Source: Melieria omissa
Taxonomy: Eukaryota > Arthropoda > Insecta > Diptera > Ulidiidae
DNA length: 64,000 nt
Direction: 5' to 3'
Assembly (NCBI GenBank): GCA_963971225.1
Contig: OZ020268.1
Span: forward strand, 52,254,404-52,318,403
The stretch's first letter is position 1, and the number at the start of each line of letters is the position of its first letter. Shown here piece by piece: positions 53,314-64,000 of this stretch. The notes beneath the pieces are model-generated. The model was not told the DNA's origin. It did no database searches and worked only from the letters and a program-made list of their open reading frames with translations. The translations under genes were made by a program, and so were the position numbers.

Positions 53314-54405
53314 ATGGACAGTCTGACGGACAAGGTAACTCAATTGACTGGGGCGGTGAATGCGCTCCTCGAGCAAATTCGCGGGCTCGAGTCCCGTCTA
53401 GGTGCTGTTGAGAACTCGGGGGGAGAGATCGACCGCGCTCTTTTGCTTATGGAGCAGAGGATGCATGCCAGGTTTGAACTGTTAGCACAAGGGACGGGAG
53501 AAACGACCCGCGAAAACAGGCCGTCTGTAATAACTCGTGCGCCTCGGACGGAAGAGGAACTGCGGGAAATTGGGAGGTTGCCGGATTGCGTCAAGGAGTT
53601 ACAAGTCTTTGACGGGAATCCGTCCCAATACGTCTCGTGGGTGCACCATGTCGAGTCAATTCTGAAGGACTACGAAATAGTAAAAGAAAAGCCAATATAC
53701 CGTTCGATACTGCTCCATATTCGGCAGAAGGTCAGAGGAGGAGCAGATGCTGCCTTAGTGTCGTATAATGTTTTTCAGAACGACTGGGCAGAAATAAAGA
53801 GAGTTCTGTCACTCCACTATGCTGACAAACGCGATATTAGAACGTTAGAGCACCAACTCAATCAGTTGACACAAAAGGGATCTAAACTAGACGAGTTCTA
53901 TGCGGCAGTTAACCACCAATTGTCACTAATCGTTAACAAGATTAAGAGTGAGGACTACACGGAGGAAACAGTGGGTGTTCTCGTTGAAACCTACAGGAAC
54001 AGGGCGCTGGATGTTTTTATTCGGGGGCTTAGCGGGGAGCTTTCGGGGATGCTCGAGGCATATTCTGCTTGCCTCGAAATCCAAAATCTCGCCCTACGCA
54101 ATAACATTATACACACGTTTCCGGCGAATAAAATTCCTGTTCCTTCAAATCCACTAGGTAACGACAACCGCCAACCACCACTACCCCTCGACAACGATTT
54201 AACGACAATTGGGGAAACCGAAGGGGCTTCAATCGTCCTTATCCGCAGTCTAATAGGTTATCTAATAACTTCAATTCGAACGTAACCACGAACAAGCCAT
54301 ACACTCTGAGGCCCATTGAAAAAATGGAGGTCGACGGCTCCATTCAGACAAGGCCGGTTAATTATATGAATCGCCCACAAGGGGGTAGTCCATTCAGGGG
54401 ACAAA
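53314..54405 (+). pseudogene. gag: gag, element C (late frameshift)
   Basis: ATG 53314, a coiled-coil N-terminus, then an LPDCVKELQVFDGNPSQYV motif before SWV (about 53578), YADKRD (about 53820) and a GLSGEL motif, like the other gags here. The frame ends at 54285. The homologous tail (an RPIEKMEVDG motif, NYMNRPQGG) lies in another frame to about 54400. It is then joined by deletion to the RT thumb. Confidence 0.8.
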
Positions 54406-54990
54406 ATAATGAAATTAAGCATCAAGCCTGATCCAAAGAAAGTTAGAACAATACAAGATCTTTTACCACCCACGACACTGAAGGAACTGAAAAGGTTTCT
54501 GGGCATGACGTCCTACTACAGGAAATTTATTCGCGATTACGCGAAAATCGCGAAACCGCTCACGAAACAGCTCCTAACTTCTTCTGAAATATTGTATTTT
54601 CCGGACTTTGACAGACCATTCAACTTGACGACTGACGCGTCTAACTACGCTATAGGTGCGGTGCTCTCGCAAGGGGAGCACGGCAAGGACAGGCCAATCG
54701 CCTTTATTTCTCGTTCCCTTAGCAAAACGGAAGAAAATTATGCTACGAACGAGAAAGAAATGCTGGCAATCGTGTGGACCCTCGATAACTTACGGTCATA
54801 CCTATATGGAGCAAGGAAGGTCCGAATCTTTACAGATCATCAACCCCTCACCTTTGCGTTAAGCAACAGGAATTATAACGCAAAGTTGAAGAGGTGAAAG
54901 GCTCGAATCGAGGAGTATAACTACGAATTGGTTTACACACCAGGTAAATCGAATTTTTAGCCGATGCCCTATCAAGGATGAAGAGCCAGA
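54406..54990 (+). pseudogene. pol: pol remnant of element C (RT thumb and RNase H)
   Basis: Starts at KPDPKKVRTIQDL, so protease and the RT fingers and palm with the catalytic YxDD are gone. Contains LKRFLGMTSYYRKFIRDYAK, TTDASNYAIGAVLSQ, the NEKEMLAIVW helix and FTDHQPLTFAL. Stops at 54895 and 54958, then ADALSRM. Integrase zinc finger and core do not follow. Confidence 0.85.
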
Positions 54991-55039
54991 CCAACCATAT
55001 AGTAGCGACAACTCCACACAGAAACCCAGCGACATTTTT

Positions 55040-55336
55040 TTCAACAGAACCCAAAGAATAAATTATCAAAATTTAGTAGACTTTCGGAGTAGAGTTCATC
55101 GGGAAATAAGGGCACAAATTAGGAAAAATCAAGAGTTAAGGAATTTACGCGTAAACAAGAAAAAACGAGAGCCCAAGCAATACAAGAGGGGGGGACACGG
55201 TGTTTGTAAAAGACAAGCAAATAAAGGGGAAATACAAACCCCTGTACAAAAAGGCGACAGTAGGGAAAGAAAATAGGGTGACCATACACACTGATACCGG
55301 AAAAAAATTCCATAAGACACACATTAAAAACTGACG
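55040..55336 (+). pseudogene. pol: Integrase C-terminal tail, element C
   Basis: Reading in a basic frame: KRGDTVFVKDKQIKGKYKPL, then a TVGKENRV motif and a stop near 55334. This looks like the small beta-barrel-like C-terminal domain of Gypsy integrases. The catalytic DDE domain between 54990 and 55040 is deleted. Confidence 0.6.
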
Positions 55337-55700
55337 AACTCCAACCTTCATACATATCCCTTACCTTTCCCTCACCACCGAGGCACAAGCACACTCCCTC
55401 ATAAGGCACAAATTTAAATGAAACATGAAACAAGTAAAAGAACAAATTATCAAAATTTGTTTTTATAAATGCAATTTTTACACCAATGGCAACAAAAAAT
55501 TCGAATAAAATTATGAACTAAGTCAAGCAAACTGAAAAGGCTTAAAAATCTTTTTTAGTGCAGAAACATAGCACGACACAGTAAAAATGTAAAAGACAAT
55601 CATATTCTAAAGATATAGTAAGCAAAGTAGGCTTAAGTTAAAAATTGTATAGAATTAAGAAAAATTGGAATAACGTTACCTTATTTTTAAATTATATCAT
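55337..55700. other. AT-rich spacer between pol and env of element C
   Basis: No gene recognised. It may include the env acceptor region; no single acceptor stands out by eye. Confidence 0.35.
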
Positions 55701-57127
55701 AAAAAAGATTGTTACTGATATCCGGCATCGCCGGATTTAACGTCTTCAAATACGACTCCCCCCTAGTAGTTATTCAGCACGGCAATGGCTGGGTAGTAAG
55801 CGGACATTTTAGGCTGGTACACACCATCGATACTGATTTCTTTGACTACTATGAAGAACGATGCGGTGAAATCCTTCATCGACTATCATCTCAACCAAAT
55901 CAGGCAACGGCTCAAAGAGTTGCGAGCGGTAAAGGTGCGAGAGCGTCGATCTATCAATTGGATTGGATCGGCATGGAAATGGATCGCTGGATCGCCGGAT
56001 GCAGCAGATTGGGATGAGATTTTGAGAAGCCAAAACGACGTTGTGGCAAACAATAACCACCAGTTCAAGGTTAACGAGCAACTCTTTACCATCACCCGAG
56101 CATCGATTGAACAGCTGAACGGCATGGTGAAGTACGTGAATGCCATTGGTAAAGAGTTCAACGCTGGGAGCGCGGAGGCCTTGCTCGCTAACAGAGTAGA
56201 AATCCTGAAGGAGCAAACGAACGAAATAGTACGGGCATGCCAGATGGCAAAAACGGGCATTGTGAACACAAACCTCCTCGACCAAGCAGAAATCAGGAAG
56301 ATAATTGCCGAGGAGGAGGAGTTGCCATACCAGAATGCTATTGAGGCCGTTGAGTATGCAAAACCATCAATATACTCGAATGGCACCCTGCTCCTCTACA
56401 TCCTGTCCATCCCAATGGTGAAACCAATGAAATATCGTCGACTAATCACTAGGGCTGCCACTCACTCTGGCAGGAAGGTAGCTTTACCATATGCGGAGGT
56501 ATTGGTGAGCGAGGACGAGATGTTTGGAGTTACTGGAAAATGTCCTTCGATCAACAACTCAACGATCTGCGACACAAAATCCCTAGAAGAATTACCTGAA
56601 AACGGATGCCTAGCGCGGTTGATAAAAGGAGGGGACGCTAAATGCCATTTCGAGCCCAACGACAAAGAAGTCGTGGAACTAATCGACGAAAACACACTCT
56701 ACCTGTCGAACTTTCAGGGAACTGTGCAAAGCGGAAACCATTCGAAGTTCCTCAATGGAACATTCGTCATCCAGCTCAACAATGAGACGCTTTGGGTAAA
56801 AAAGGAATCCTTCTCTAGTACAGCCCTGAAAAGCCTCCCCCCGTTTTCACCAATGTAACAAGCCAAGGGTTCAAACCAAGTTTGGAATACGTGCACAGAT
56901 TAAGTTTAGCAAACATCAAACACCTCAGCAGCCTGGGCGACAACTTTAAGATTTCAACGGCAACCGATGGGTTCATCATAGTAGCCATAGCAGTAACCGC
57001 CTTCCTCATCTGGCGAAAATTGACCGGGAAGATCGAAACACCAGTAATCCTCGCCAAATCAAGACAGACGACAGCAGCTCCAGGTCAACCTACCCAATCA
57101 CCAGATCTGCGGGACGCAGATTTTTAA
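55701..57127 (+). pseudogene. env: Gypsy-type env, element C (two frameshifts)
   Basis: N-terminal piece from about 55709, then the main frame 55842-56858. An RERR site is followed by SINWIGSAWKWIAGSPDA (about 55950), the gypsy-type cleavage and fusion-peptide region. Then long helices, CPSINNSTIC and LIKGGDAKCHFE. After 56858 the frame shifts and the C-terminus (to 57127) has a membrane span GFIIVAIAVTAFLIW (about 56970-57015). At least two indels disable it, one near 55840 and one near 56850. Confidence 0.85.
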
Positions 57128-57135
57128 GGGGGAGG

Positions 57136-57561
57136 AGTTAGCACAGGTCGATCGGCGCTTCTCATAAAAAAGCGCCGACGTTGCAACCCCACGATGTCAA
57201 GTACCTTGCAGCGCGACATTCGGTCGGTAACCCGATCCGCACTTGACACCGTGCACTTGGACCGTGGGAGCGCCGCCACGCAACGTGCGAGTAACGCAAT
57301 ATCGCTGCTTGGCGGTGCAACTGCAAGAACGCTGACACGGCACACGTGCCGATCAGCGAGCAACGGTGGCTTGAGCATAAGTAGGGTAGTGATTAAGAAT
57401 ATTCAAAAATGTAATTCACTTTGGATTTGGCTAGCGAACCAGCAGGTAATAAAGAATTGTACAAAATAATTGGCGTTTCCTTCCTTCCACAGGTTGAGCC
57501 AAGGGCCAGTGGTGGCCCCAACTTTAATTTTTTATCGCTCCCCAGGATGGGAGACTTAACT
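57136..57561 (+). repeat. 3' LTR of element C
   Basis: 426 bp, uninterrupted. It gives the full sequence that the split 5' LTR should have, and so confirms the nested insertion. Confidence 0.92.
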
Positions 57562-57720
57562 TATCTTATATATAAAATTCTCGTGTCACAGTGTTTGTTA
57601 CCGTACTCCTCCGAAACGGCTTGACCGATTTTTATGAAATTTTACATGCATATTCTGAGAATCGGCTACTAACTATTTTTTATACCCCTAAGTGATAAGG
57701 GGCGTGGCACATACAAGCAA

Positions 57721-57868
57721 AATCTTTAAAATTGAATATTCGCCACCTCACGTATTTCATTATAGAAAAAAAACCAAGTTTGCCGGGATGTCATAAAATC
57801 TTTAAAATTGAATATTCGCCACCTCACGTATTTCATTATAGAAAAAAAACTAAGTTTGCCGGGATGTC
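57721..57868 (+). repeat. Tandem duplication of about 73 bp in the Helitron 5' region
   Basis: AAATCTTTAAAATTGAATAT...GTTTGCCGGGATGTCAT occurs twice in succession with one base difference seen. Confidence 0.85.
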
Positions 57869-58036
57869 ATATGTGTCATATGTCATGTTAGTTATATTTA
57901 TGTGTGTTTTGTAAAGTGAACAATGCCAAGAAAACGCAAACGGTCTAATTTGAGCCTTTATACAAGTAGATCTAGAAGCATGCGAAATAGAAGAGGCCAA
58001 AGAACCGAAGAACAAATCTAGCAACAAAATACTGAT

Positions 58037-61000
58037 GTGCGTGTGAACATGGCCGAATTGCGTCAAGAACAATCAGACGATACACGAGCTAAACGCAATG
58101 AAGTAAGAAGATTAGAACAACGACAATCACGCCGTTTCACAGTCAATAGACGCAGAACAAATGACCAACAACGCCAACAGGAACATCGAGCATTTACATC
58201 TGATTCATTCTTGCGTCTAGCATTCCAGTATGAGTTCGATATTGAATATTATGCTCATTCAAAAGTGGTAATTGGTGCTATGGACAAGGAGTGCCCGCAT
58301 TGTCATGCTCTCAAAATTCAAAAATGAGCCAGCCGGGATGTGTTGCGCGTCAGGAAAGGTGCAACTACCTGAAATTGAAACACCACCTGAACCATTGAAC
58401 GGTTTACTTATCGGCACTGATCTAGATTCTAACGTGTTCCTGAAGTTCGGAGCAACAGAAATATTTAGAAATACTAATGCAAATGGTCAACAATACAATT
58501 CTACATTCAAAATCAGAGGCCAAGTTTATCATAAAATGGGCTCATTGCTGCCAATGCCAAACGAACCACATACATTTTTACAGATCTACTTTATGGGCGG
58601 CGAGGATTCCGGAAGCGCACTTGCCAATCGCGTGAATGCACGTTGTGACTATAATAACCTTGATTCATTTGTTACCAGACGCATCGTCGGTGAACTGGAC
58701 GCTCTATTGAATGAGCACAATGAATTGTTGAAAATATTTTCAAATCACACATGCACAAATTACAAAGCGATAATCACGCTATTGTCATTAATCCTGATAA
58801 AACACCAGCTGGAGAGCACATTCGTAGATTCAATGCACCTGTTGTTGACGACGTTGCTGGAATCATGGTTGGCGATCGTACAGGTGCACGAGAAATTGTG
58901 ATTCGTAGAAGAAATAATAATCTTCAGTTCATTGCTGATACACACCGTTCATATGACGCTCTCCAATACCCGCTAATGTTCTGGAAGGGACAAGACGGAT
59001 ATTGCATAAATATTAAACAACGAGATCCCGTATCAGGTAGGTTATTTAACGTAATTAATTTAAATTAATATTTATGATTATATTACTACAGGAGCCGAAA
59101 CAAACAAGAACGTTAGCTCGAAGGATTATTATGCGTATCGATTGATGATTAGACGCGGCCTGGATAACGTCATTCTCTGATGTCGTGAGCTTTGTCAACA
59201 ATTCATGGTCGACATGTACGCGAACATAGAGGGCGAACGACTACGATACTTACGATATAATCAACTCAAGCTGCGTGCGGAAGAGTACATTCACTTGCGA
59301 GACGCTATTATCAACAACGCCGACGCCACCGAAATAGGTAACTCTGTCATTCTACCATCATCGTACGTAGGCAGTCCACGTCATATGCAAGAATATATAC
59401 AGGATGCTCTGACTTTCGTGCGCGAATATGGACGACCGTGTTTATTTATCACGTTCACATGTAATCCAAAATGGCCAGAGATTACATCTTTGCTATTGCC
59501 TGGCCAAAATGCAATACATCGTCATGACATTACAGCACGGGTGTTCAGACAAAAGTTGAAGTCTTAAATGAGTTTCATTACTAAATTACATGTATTCGGT
59601 CCCACACGTTGCTGGCTGTATTCGGTTGAATGGCAAAAGCGAGGATTACCTCATGCACACATTTTGGTTTGGTTAATCGACAAAATCCGTCCTGAAGAAA
59701 TCGATAATATAATTTCTGCGGAAATTCCAGATCCGTCTACTGACCAATTGCTGTTTGATATTGTTACAGCAAACATGATTCATGGCCCATGCGGTACTCT
59801 TAATCGTTCATTGTTCATTGACATTGACAATCGTTGGGTGGTGCCATATTCGCCTCTGCTGAGCAAGACATACAATGCTCATATTAATGTTGAGTTTTGC
59901 AGTTCTGTGAAAAGCATCAAATACATTTGCAAGTATGTCCATAAAGGCAGTGATATGGCTGTGTTTAGAGTGGAAAATACCAATGTGAATGCTCCTCCAG
60001 TGAATAAAAACGATGAAATAACGCTCTACCAAATTGGTCGGTACATCAGCTACAATGAAGCTGCTTGGCGTATCTTTAGTTTTCATATTCATGAACGGGA
60101 TCCAGCAGTTGTTCAGTTAGCCGGCCATCTTGAAAACGGTCAGCGTGTATTTTTCACGAACGAGACAGCGATTGATCGTGCTATAAATCCACCAAAAACT
60201 ACACTCACTGAATTTTTTGAATTGTGTAATCGTGCGGATGATTTTGGTGCCTTTGCACGAACATTACTCTATTCACAAGTACCACGCTATTTCACATGGG
60301 CTCAAACAAAAAAATGGATGCCCCGCAAGCAAGGCTCACCAGTTAATGCATGTCTCAATTTATTCAAATCACACACCTTGGGGCGAGTATTTACAGTCAA
60401 TCCAAGGCAGACTGAGTGCTTTTATCTTCGACTGTTGTTGGTTAATGTTACTGGCCCATTGTCATTTCAAGATATACGTAAAGTGAATGGGCAACAGTAT
60501 CGAACGTATAAAGATGCATGCCTTGCACTCGGCTTGCTGGAAAACGACAACCAGTGGGAATGTATGCTTGCTGAAGCAGGATTGAACAATACAAATTCGT
60601 CTACTATTCGCTATAGTGTTGACTACATGTTTCCCTGCCCGAGCAGAGATATTGTGGGATAATCACAAACATTTAATGACTGATGATATATTGCATCAAC
60701 ATCGTACAGGGTGCAACGATCTAACGATAACATTCAGCGACGCTATGTACAGTGAAGCATTGATTGCTATTGAGGATCTTTGCATTATCATTGCCAACTT
60801 ACCACTCAGTCATTTCGGCATGAATTCGCCAAATCGAACTGGATTTGATTTAATGAACACTGAAATGAATCGTGAACTGCAGTACAACACTGTAGAAATG
60901 GCGGCGATTGTTAGTCGCAATGTCCCACTAATGAATGAGGAACAAAGAACCATTTACAACCGCATTATGCCCGCAGTTTTAGCAGGACAAGTGGGTTCTT

Positions 61001-62283
61001 CTTTTTGGATGCACCAGGTGGAACTGGCAAAACATTCCTTATTTCGCTAATTCTCGCTGAAATACGATCAAATAATCGCATCGCATTGGCCGTTGCATCA
61101 TCGGGCATTGCAGCAACTTTATTGGATGGAGGCAGAACAGCTCATTCAGTGTTTAAGCTGCCACTAAATATTCAAAATAACCCTGACGCAGTGTGCAACA
61201 TAAAAAAACGATCGTCCATGGCCACAGTGCTGAAACAGTGTAAAATTATCATCTGGGATGAATGTACTATGGCACACAAACATTCGCTTGAGGCGTTGAA
61301 CAGGACATTAAAAGATATTAAAAACAACAACAAACTATTTGGCGGCACTCTGTTAGTCCTTTCAGGTGATTTCAGACAAACACTTCCCGTCATTCCACGT
61401 TCAACATACGCTGATGAGATCAACGCTTGCTTAAAATCATCACCGTTGTGACGTAATGTTGAAAAAGTACAGCTGAAAATAAATATGCGCGTTCAAATGC
61501 TTCAAGATCCATCCGCTGAAACATTTACAAAACAACCCTTAGATATCGGCGATGGAAAAGTAACTATAGATGAAACTGGATGCGTAAAATTACCGACCGA
61601 TTTCTGCACAATCATTGAATCACAAGATGCTCTCATTGAAAAAATATTTCCTGATGTACACACACAGTACATAAATCATGAGTGGCTTGCAGAAAGAGCA
61701 ATTTTAGCGGCAAAAAATGTGGACGTTGACTATTTAAATTTGAAGACACAAAAGTTGTTGCCAGGGAACTTGGTATCATACAAATCTATTGATACAGTTT
61801 GCGATGCCAGCGAAGCTGTAAATTTTCCTACAGAGTTTTTGAACTCACTGGATTTACCAGGCATGCCACCGCATAATTTACAATTGAAGGTTGGATCTCC
61901 GATTATTCTGCTTCGTAATTTGAACCCGCCACGGCTGTGCAACGGTACGCGATTGGTCATGCAAAAATTAAGCCAGCATTTTAAATGGCAAGTTCCGAGG
62001 TGACCTACCTACATTCCGAGGTGACCTACCTACTATACCTACAGATGTACCAATTAAATTTAAACGTATTCAGTTTCCGATTAGGTTGGCATTTGCAATG
62101 ACTATCGATAAGTCTCAAGGCCAAACGATGTCTGTTTGTGGTTTAGATTTGAGCACACCATGTTTTTCACACGGACAATTATACGTGGCATGCTCTCGAG
62201 TGGGTAAGCCATCCAATTTGTTTGTGTTAGCTAAAGATAGGCTAACAAAAAATATTGTTCACGCTATAGCATTAAGAGATTGA
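58037..62283 (+). pseudogene. Helitron Rep/helicase (multiple frameshifts)
   Basis: Rolling-circle replicase-helicase. Pieces in order: an N-terminal Helitron-like domain (58272-58760, FKIRGQVYHKMGSLLP, FLQIYFMG); Rep domain with FITFTCNPKWPEI (59448), an in-frame stop at 59565, HUH motif PHAH (59649-59660) and YICKYVHKG (about 59924-59950); Pif1-type helicase with GGTGKT (about 61015), WDEC (about 61256), SGDFRQTLP (61364) and DKSQGQT near the end. Frame changes near 58270-58330, 58750, 59070, 60620, 61010 and 62000-62086, with stops at 59565 and 61449, make it inactive. Confidence 0.85.
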
Positions 62284-62300
62284 TATTGTTTGCTAGTGTT

Positions 62301-62463
62301 ACTGTCGTAATTAATAAATAAAAAAATAATGTCCCATGCCTCTTTCACTCATATACCACATCCTTATACACTTACAATAAGTTAGTTATTTTTTTTCTAC
62401 ACTAGAAATTCCCTAGAAATTCTGTTTAATTTTTATTTAATAAAAAGTAAATTTTTATTTAAC
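62301..62463 (+). repeat. LTR remnant before the last element
   Basis: AT-rich. AGTTAG near 62379 could start a short LTR ending TTTAAC at the primer site. It is too short for a full LTR, so the 5' part may have been lost. Confidence 0.4.
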
Positions 62464-62481
62464 TGGCGCCCAACGTGGGGC
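62464..62481 (+). promoter_or_regulatory. Primer-binding site, tRNA-Lys type (element E)
   Basis: TGGCGCCCAACGTGGGGC, identical to the site at 624. Marks a plus-strand gypsy-type element running off the window. Confidence 0.85.
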
Positions 62482-62722
62482 CCAGGAGTGGCAAAAAGTG
62501 ATTAAGTCGACCCCGGGAGGCTCGCCTCGCTAACCACAACCACAGGATTAAATCGACCCGGATTGGCTCGTCTCCTTGGACCTGGGCAGGTAACTCTACC
62601 AACCCACAACACAAATCTAAAAACAAGTCCCTTACCCACGCTTGAGGAAGGGAGACGTGCAAGACAGTCATCATCTAGGACCCCGAGTAGCCGTAACACA
62701 GCAAAAAGGATTCCCCCTGGAG

Positions 62723-62745
62723 ATGATGCGCGGAACGATACTAAT
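62723..62745 (+). other. Candidate env first exon with donor (element E)
   Basis: ATG 62723 (a second ATG follows at once), seven codons plus two bases, then GTAAGC at 62746. Same phase as the other leaders. Confidence 0.5.
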
Positions 62746-63102
62746 GTAAGCCTAACATAAGAAATTTTTTTTTTGAATGCAACAGATATTGTAAATGAAA
62801 AAGTGAAGTTGAAAATATAAGCGAAATTAAGAGAAATGTTATGATAAGAAACAAAAAGTGCATCCGTGTAACAAAACGCAAAGGTGAATTTAAGAAGTTA
62901 AAAAAATCAATAGAGTTAAGATTATAAAAAAAAAACAACTGAATGAAAAATTGAATAAAGAAAGAAATTAAAAAGCTAGTGCGCTCGAAATCATTCTAAA
63001 TAAAATTAGAATCCTAGATATTGAAACAAAATACGAACTATCCAAAAAAAAAAAGGATTTTTTTAATAACAATCAACGTAGAATTATAACACAATATAAC
63101 TA

Positions 63103-63178
63103 AGGCTGCGACACTTACGAGTCCCTCCAGCCTATAAATTGCGCCTAGCTCCGAGATTCCCACGGGACCCTCCGGAGC
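63103..63178 (+). ncRNA. Leader hairpins with conserved loop, element E
   Basis: (1) Stem 63103-63108/63128-63133 (AGGCTG/CAGCCT), 19-nt loop CGACACTTACGAGTCCCTC. (2) Stem 63148-63153/63173-63178 (GCTCCG/CGGAGC), 19-nt loop AGATTCCCACGGGACCCTC. Stem sequences differ from those of elements A and C but pairing is kept. Confidence 0.65.
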
Positions 63179-63318
63179 AAAAAGGACCCTCTCCATAGGA
63201 GAGGTTACATTAACGATAAATTAAAGAATTTAGAGAAGCAAAAATTTAATCAACTGAATAAAAAGTAAACTTTAAGACATACATATATAAGCAAAAGGGT
63301 GAATTTTTATACAATAAG

Positions 63319-63540
63319 ATGTCGAACCCCAACAATCTCATCCGCCCCTCTGTTCTGAATCTTCCCTCCGGGACCCCTCCCAATCCCGCACCGGCTCTTT
63401 CTACCAACCCCCCACAAGTAAACGCAACTCCCGAATTAGAGGCCATCATAACCAGAATAGTTAATAGAGTTTGCATTTCAGAACGCCAGACAATTATTGA
63501 CTCCATAAAAAATCCAAACGCAAATTTGTTTAACAATACG
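63319..63540 (+). pseudogene. gag: gag N-terminal fragment, element E
   Basis: ATG 63319. Pro/Asn-rich start, then ELEAIITRIVNRVCISERQ. The frame ends at 63594, but from about 63540 the DNA already reads as env in the next frame. Only some 70 codons look like gag. Pol is absent. Confidence 0.5.
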
Positions 63541-64000
63541 GACGAGGAAATACACATCGAAAATAGAAACAATATCAACAAACAGAATAAATGAATTAAC
63601 AAATATTACCAACAATATATTGAAATTTGTAAAAGAGGACAGAGAATCTGAGAACAACCTCATTCTAGACATAAGAAGTAGACTAGAAATTGTAAAAGAA
63701 GAAATAATAAACATAGCGTACGCTATCCATTGGGCGAAAGCCGATATAATAAATTCATATGTACTTTCGAATGAAGAAATAAAAATTATAGAAAATGCGT
63801 TAAAAAAAGAAGAAATACCATATATTAATGTGAATGAAGCACTAGAGTTTGCCAATGTAAAAATCGCCACAGACGATAAATCAATCATTTATATTATAAG
63901 CCTACCCACAACCGAACCCAAACCTTGCGATACACTCACTGTAAGACCTATAAAAAGGGGCGATAAAATTAACAAAATCGATTATCAAATTATATTAAAA
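63541..64000 (+). pseudogene. env: Errantiviral env fragment, element E (runs off the window)
   Basis: One frame is open to the window edge: an INELTNITNNILKFVKED motif, IINIAYAIHWAKADIIN, an EALEFANVKIA motif and a YIISLPTTEP motif. This matches the helical middle of env, like 56200-56420 of element C. The cleavage site and fusion peptide upstream are missing, so the gag-env join is a deletion. Confidence 0.7.

Larger units (their letters stand above)
47988..57561 (+). mobile_element. Gypsy-type env-bearing element C (5' LTR split by a nested element)
   Basis: LTR of 426 bp: the 5' copy is 47988-48198 plus 51865-52079, the 3' copy 57136-57561. The two differ at about six sites. AGTTA/TAACT ends; TATA precedes and TA follows (the Helitron begins two bases after the LTR). 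Primer site, long leader, gag, a pol reduced to RT thumb/RNase H and the integrase tail, and a gypsy-like env. Polypurine tract AAGGGGGAGG at 57126-57135. Confidence 0.9.
57564..62300 (+). mobile_element. Helitron (decayed; 3' end not fixed)
   Basis: Starts TCTTATATATAAAATTCTCG after an A, the usual Helitron 5' TC start and A|T target. Encodes a Rep/helicase remnant to 62283. A 73-bp tandem duplication lies at about 57721-57868. I could not find a clear hairpin plus CTRR end; CTAG at 62294 lacks a hairpin, so the 3' limit is approximate. It begins two bases after element C's LTR. Confidence 0.8.

Noticed and set aside
57194..57469. Small ORF after element C
   Set aside because: It lies wholly inside the 3' LTR, and the reading is a by-product of GC-rich LTR sequence.
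62284..62420. Helitron 3' terminus at CTAG (62294) or in the CTAGAAATTCCCTAG segment (about 62401)
   Set aside because: Neither has the expected hairpin just upstream with a T target after it, so the end was left undefined.
1..64000. Gypsy-type Su(Hw) insulator array
   Set aside because: I looked by eye for clustered TGCATA-core sites in the leaders and did not find a cluster. A motif scan would settle it.

Overview
This window is a dense graveyard of nested transposable elements with no host gene that I can support. It is eukaryotic and most probably dipteran, likely drosophilid pericentric or other heterochromatin. The evidence is env-bearing Gypsy-superfamily elements (errantiviruses) with AGTTA...TAACT LTRs and Lys- or Ser-type primer sites, plus CsRn1-, mdg3-, mdg1/412- and BEL/Pao-type elements, hAT, pogo-like and Helitron DNA elements, and GT-AG introns. 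The species is not identified.

Layout. 1-138 is a BEL/Pao pol scrap. 133-4971 is errantivirus-type element A (LTR, leader, gag, pol to mid RNase H). 4972-8785 is element B (LTR, gag, pol, then an env scrap across a deletion). 8786-11707 is a gypsy-type LTR remnant split by a 2,621-bp hAT with an 8-bp target duplication. From about 11901 to 32391 an errantiviral env is split by a TTAA-flanked MITE (12205-12930) and, 11 bp further on, by a CsRn1-clade element (12942-31538). Inside that element's pol lies a three-exon gene related to RAG1/Transib transposases (15886-29143). Its second intron holds a TA-flanked pogo-like element (17410-27958), which holds a TTAA MITE (18482-27678), which holds a complete LTR-to-LTR errantivirus (18625-27119).

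An LTR at 32518 ends that env element and at once begins another leader. Then come a BEL/Pao LTR and gag scrap, a Gypsy protease scrap and an orphan leader. An mdg3-clade element follows at 36265-41419. A second one (41702-46711, identical LTRs) sits inside an mdg1/412-type LTR with a tRNA-Arg-like primer site. Gypsy-type element C (47988-57561) has its 5' LTR split by a smaller element (48199-51860) that keeps env but lacks pol and is itself split by a third TTAA MITE. A decayed Helitron (57564 to about 62300) abuts element C. The window ends in another env element whose gag start runs straight into env.

How it fits together. Every LTR element whose direction I can read lies on the plus strand, and many are env-bearing. 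That is the layout of flamenco-type piRNA clusters, so leftward transcription across this window would give RNA antisense to all of them; this is inference. Two patterns recur within the errantiviruses. One is a small RNA hairpin with a near-constant 19-nt loop and covarying stems, about ten copies in four leaders. The other is a tiny first exon carrying a start codon and ending after the second base of a codon, in five leaders. In the complete copy that exon meets the env frame exactly.
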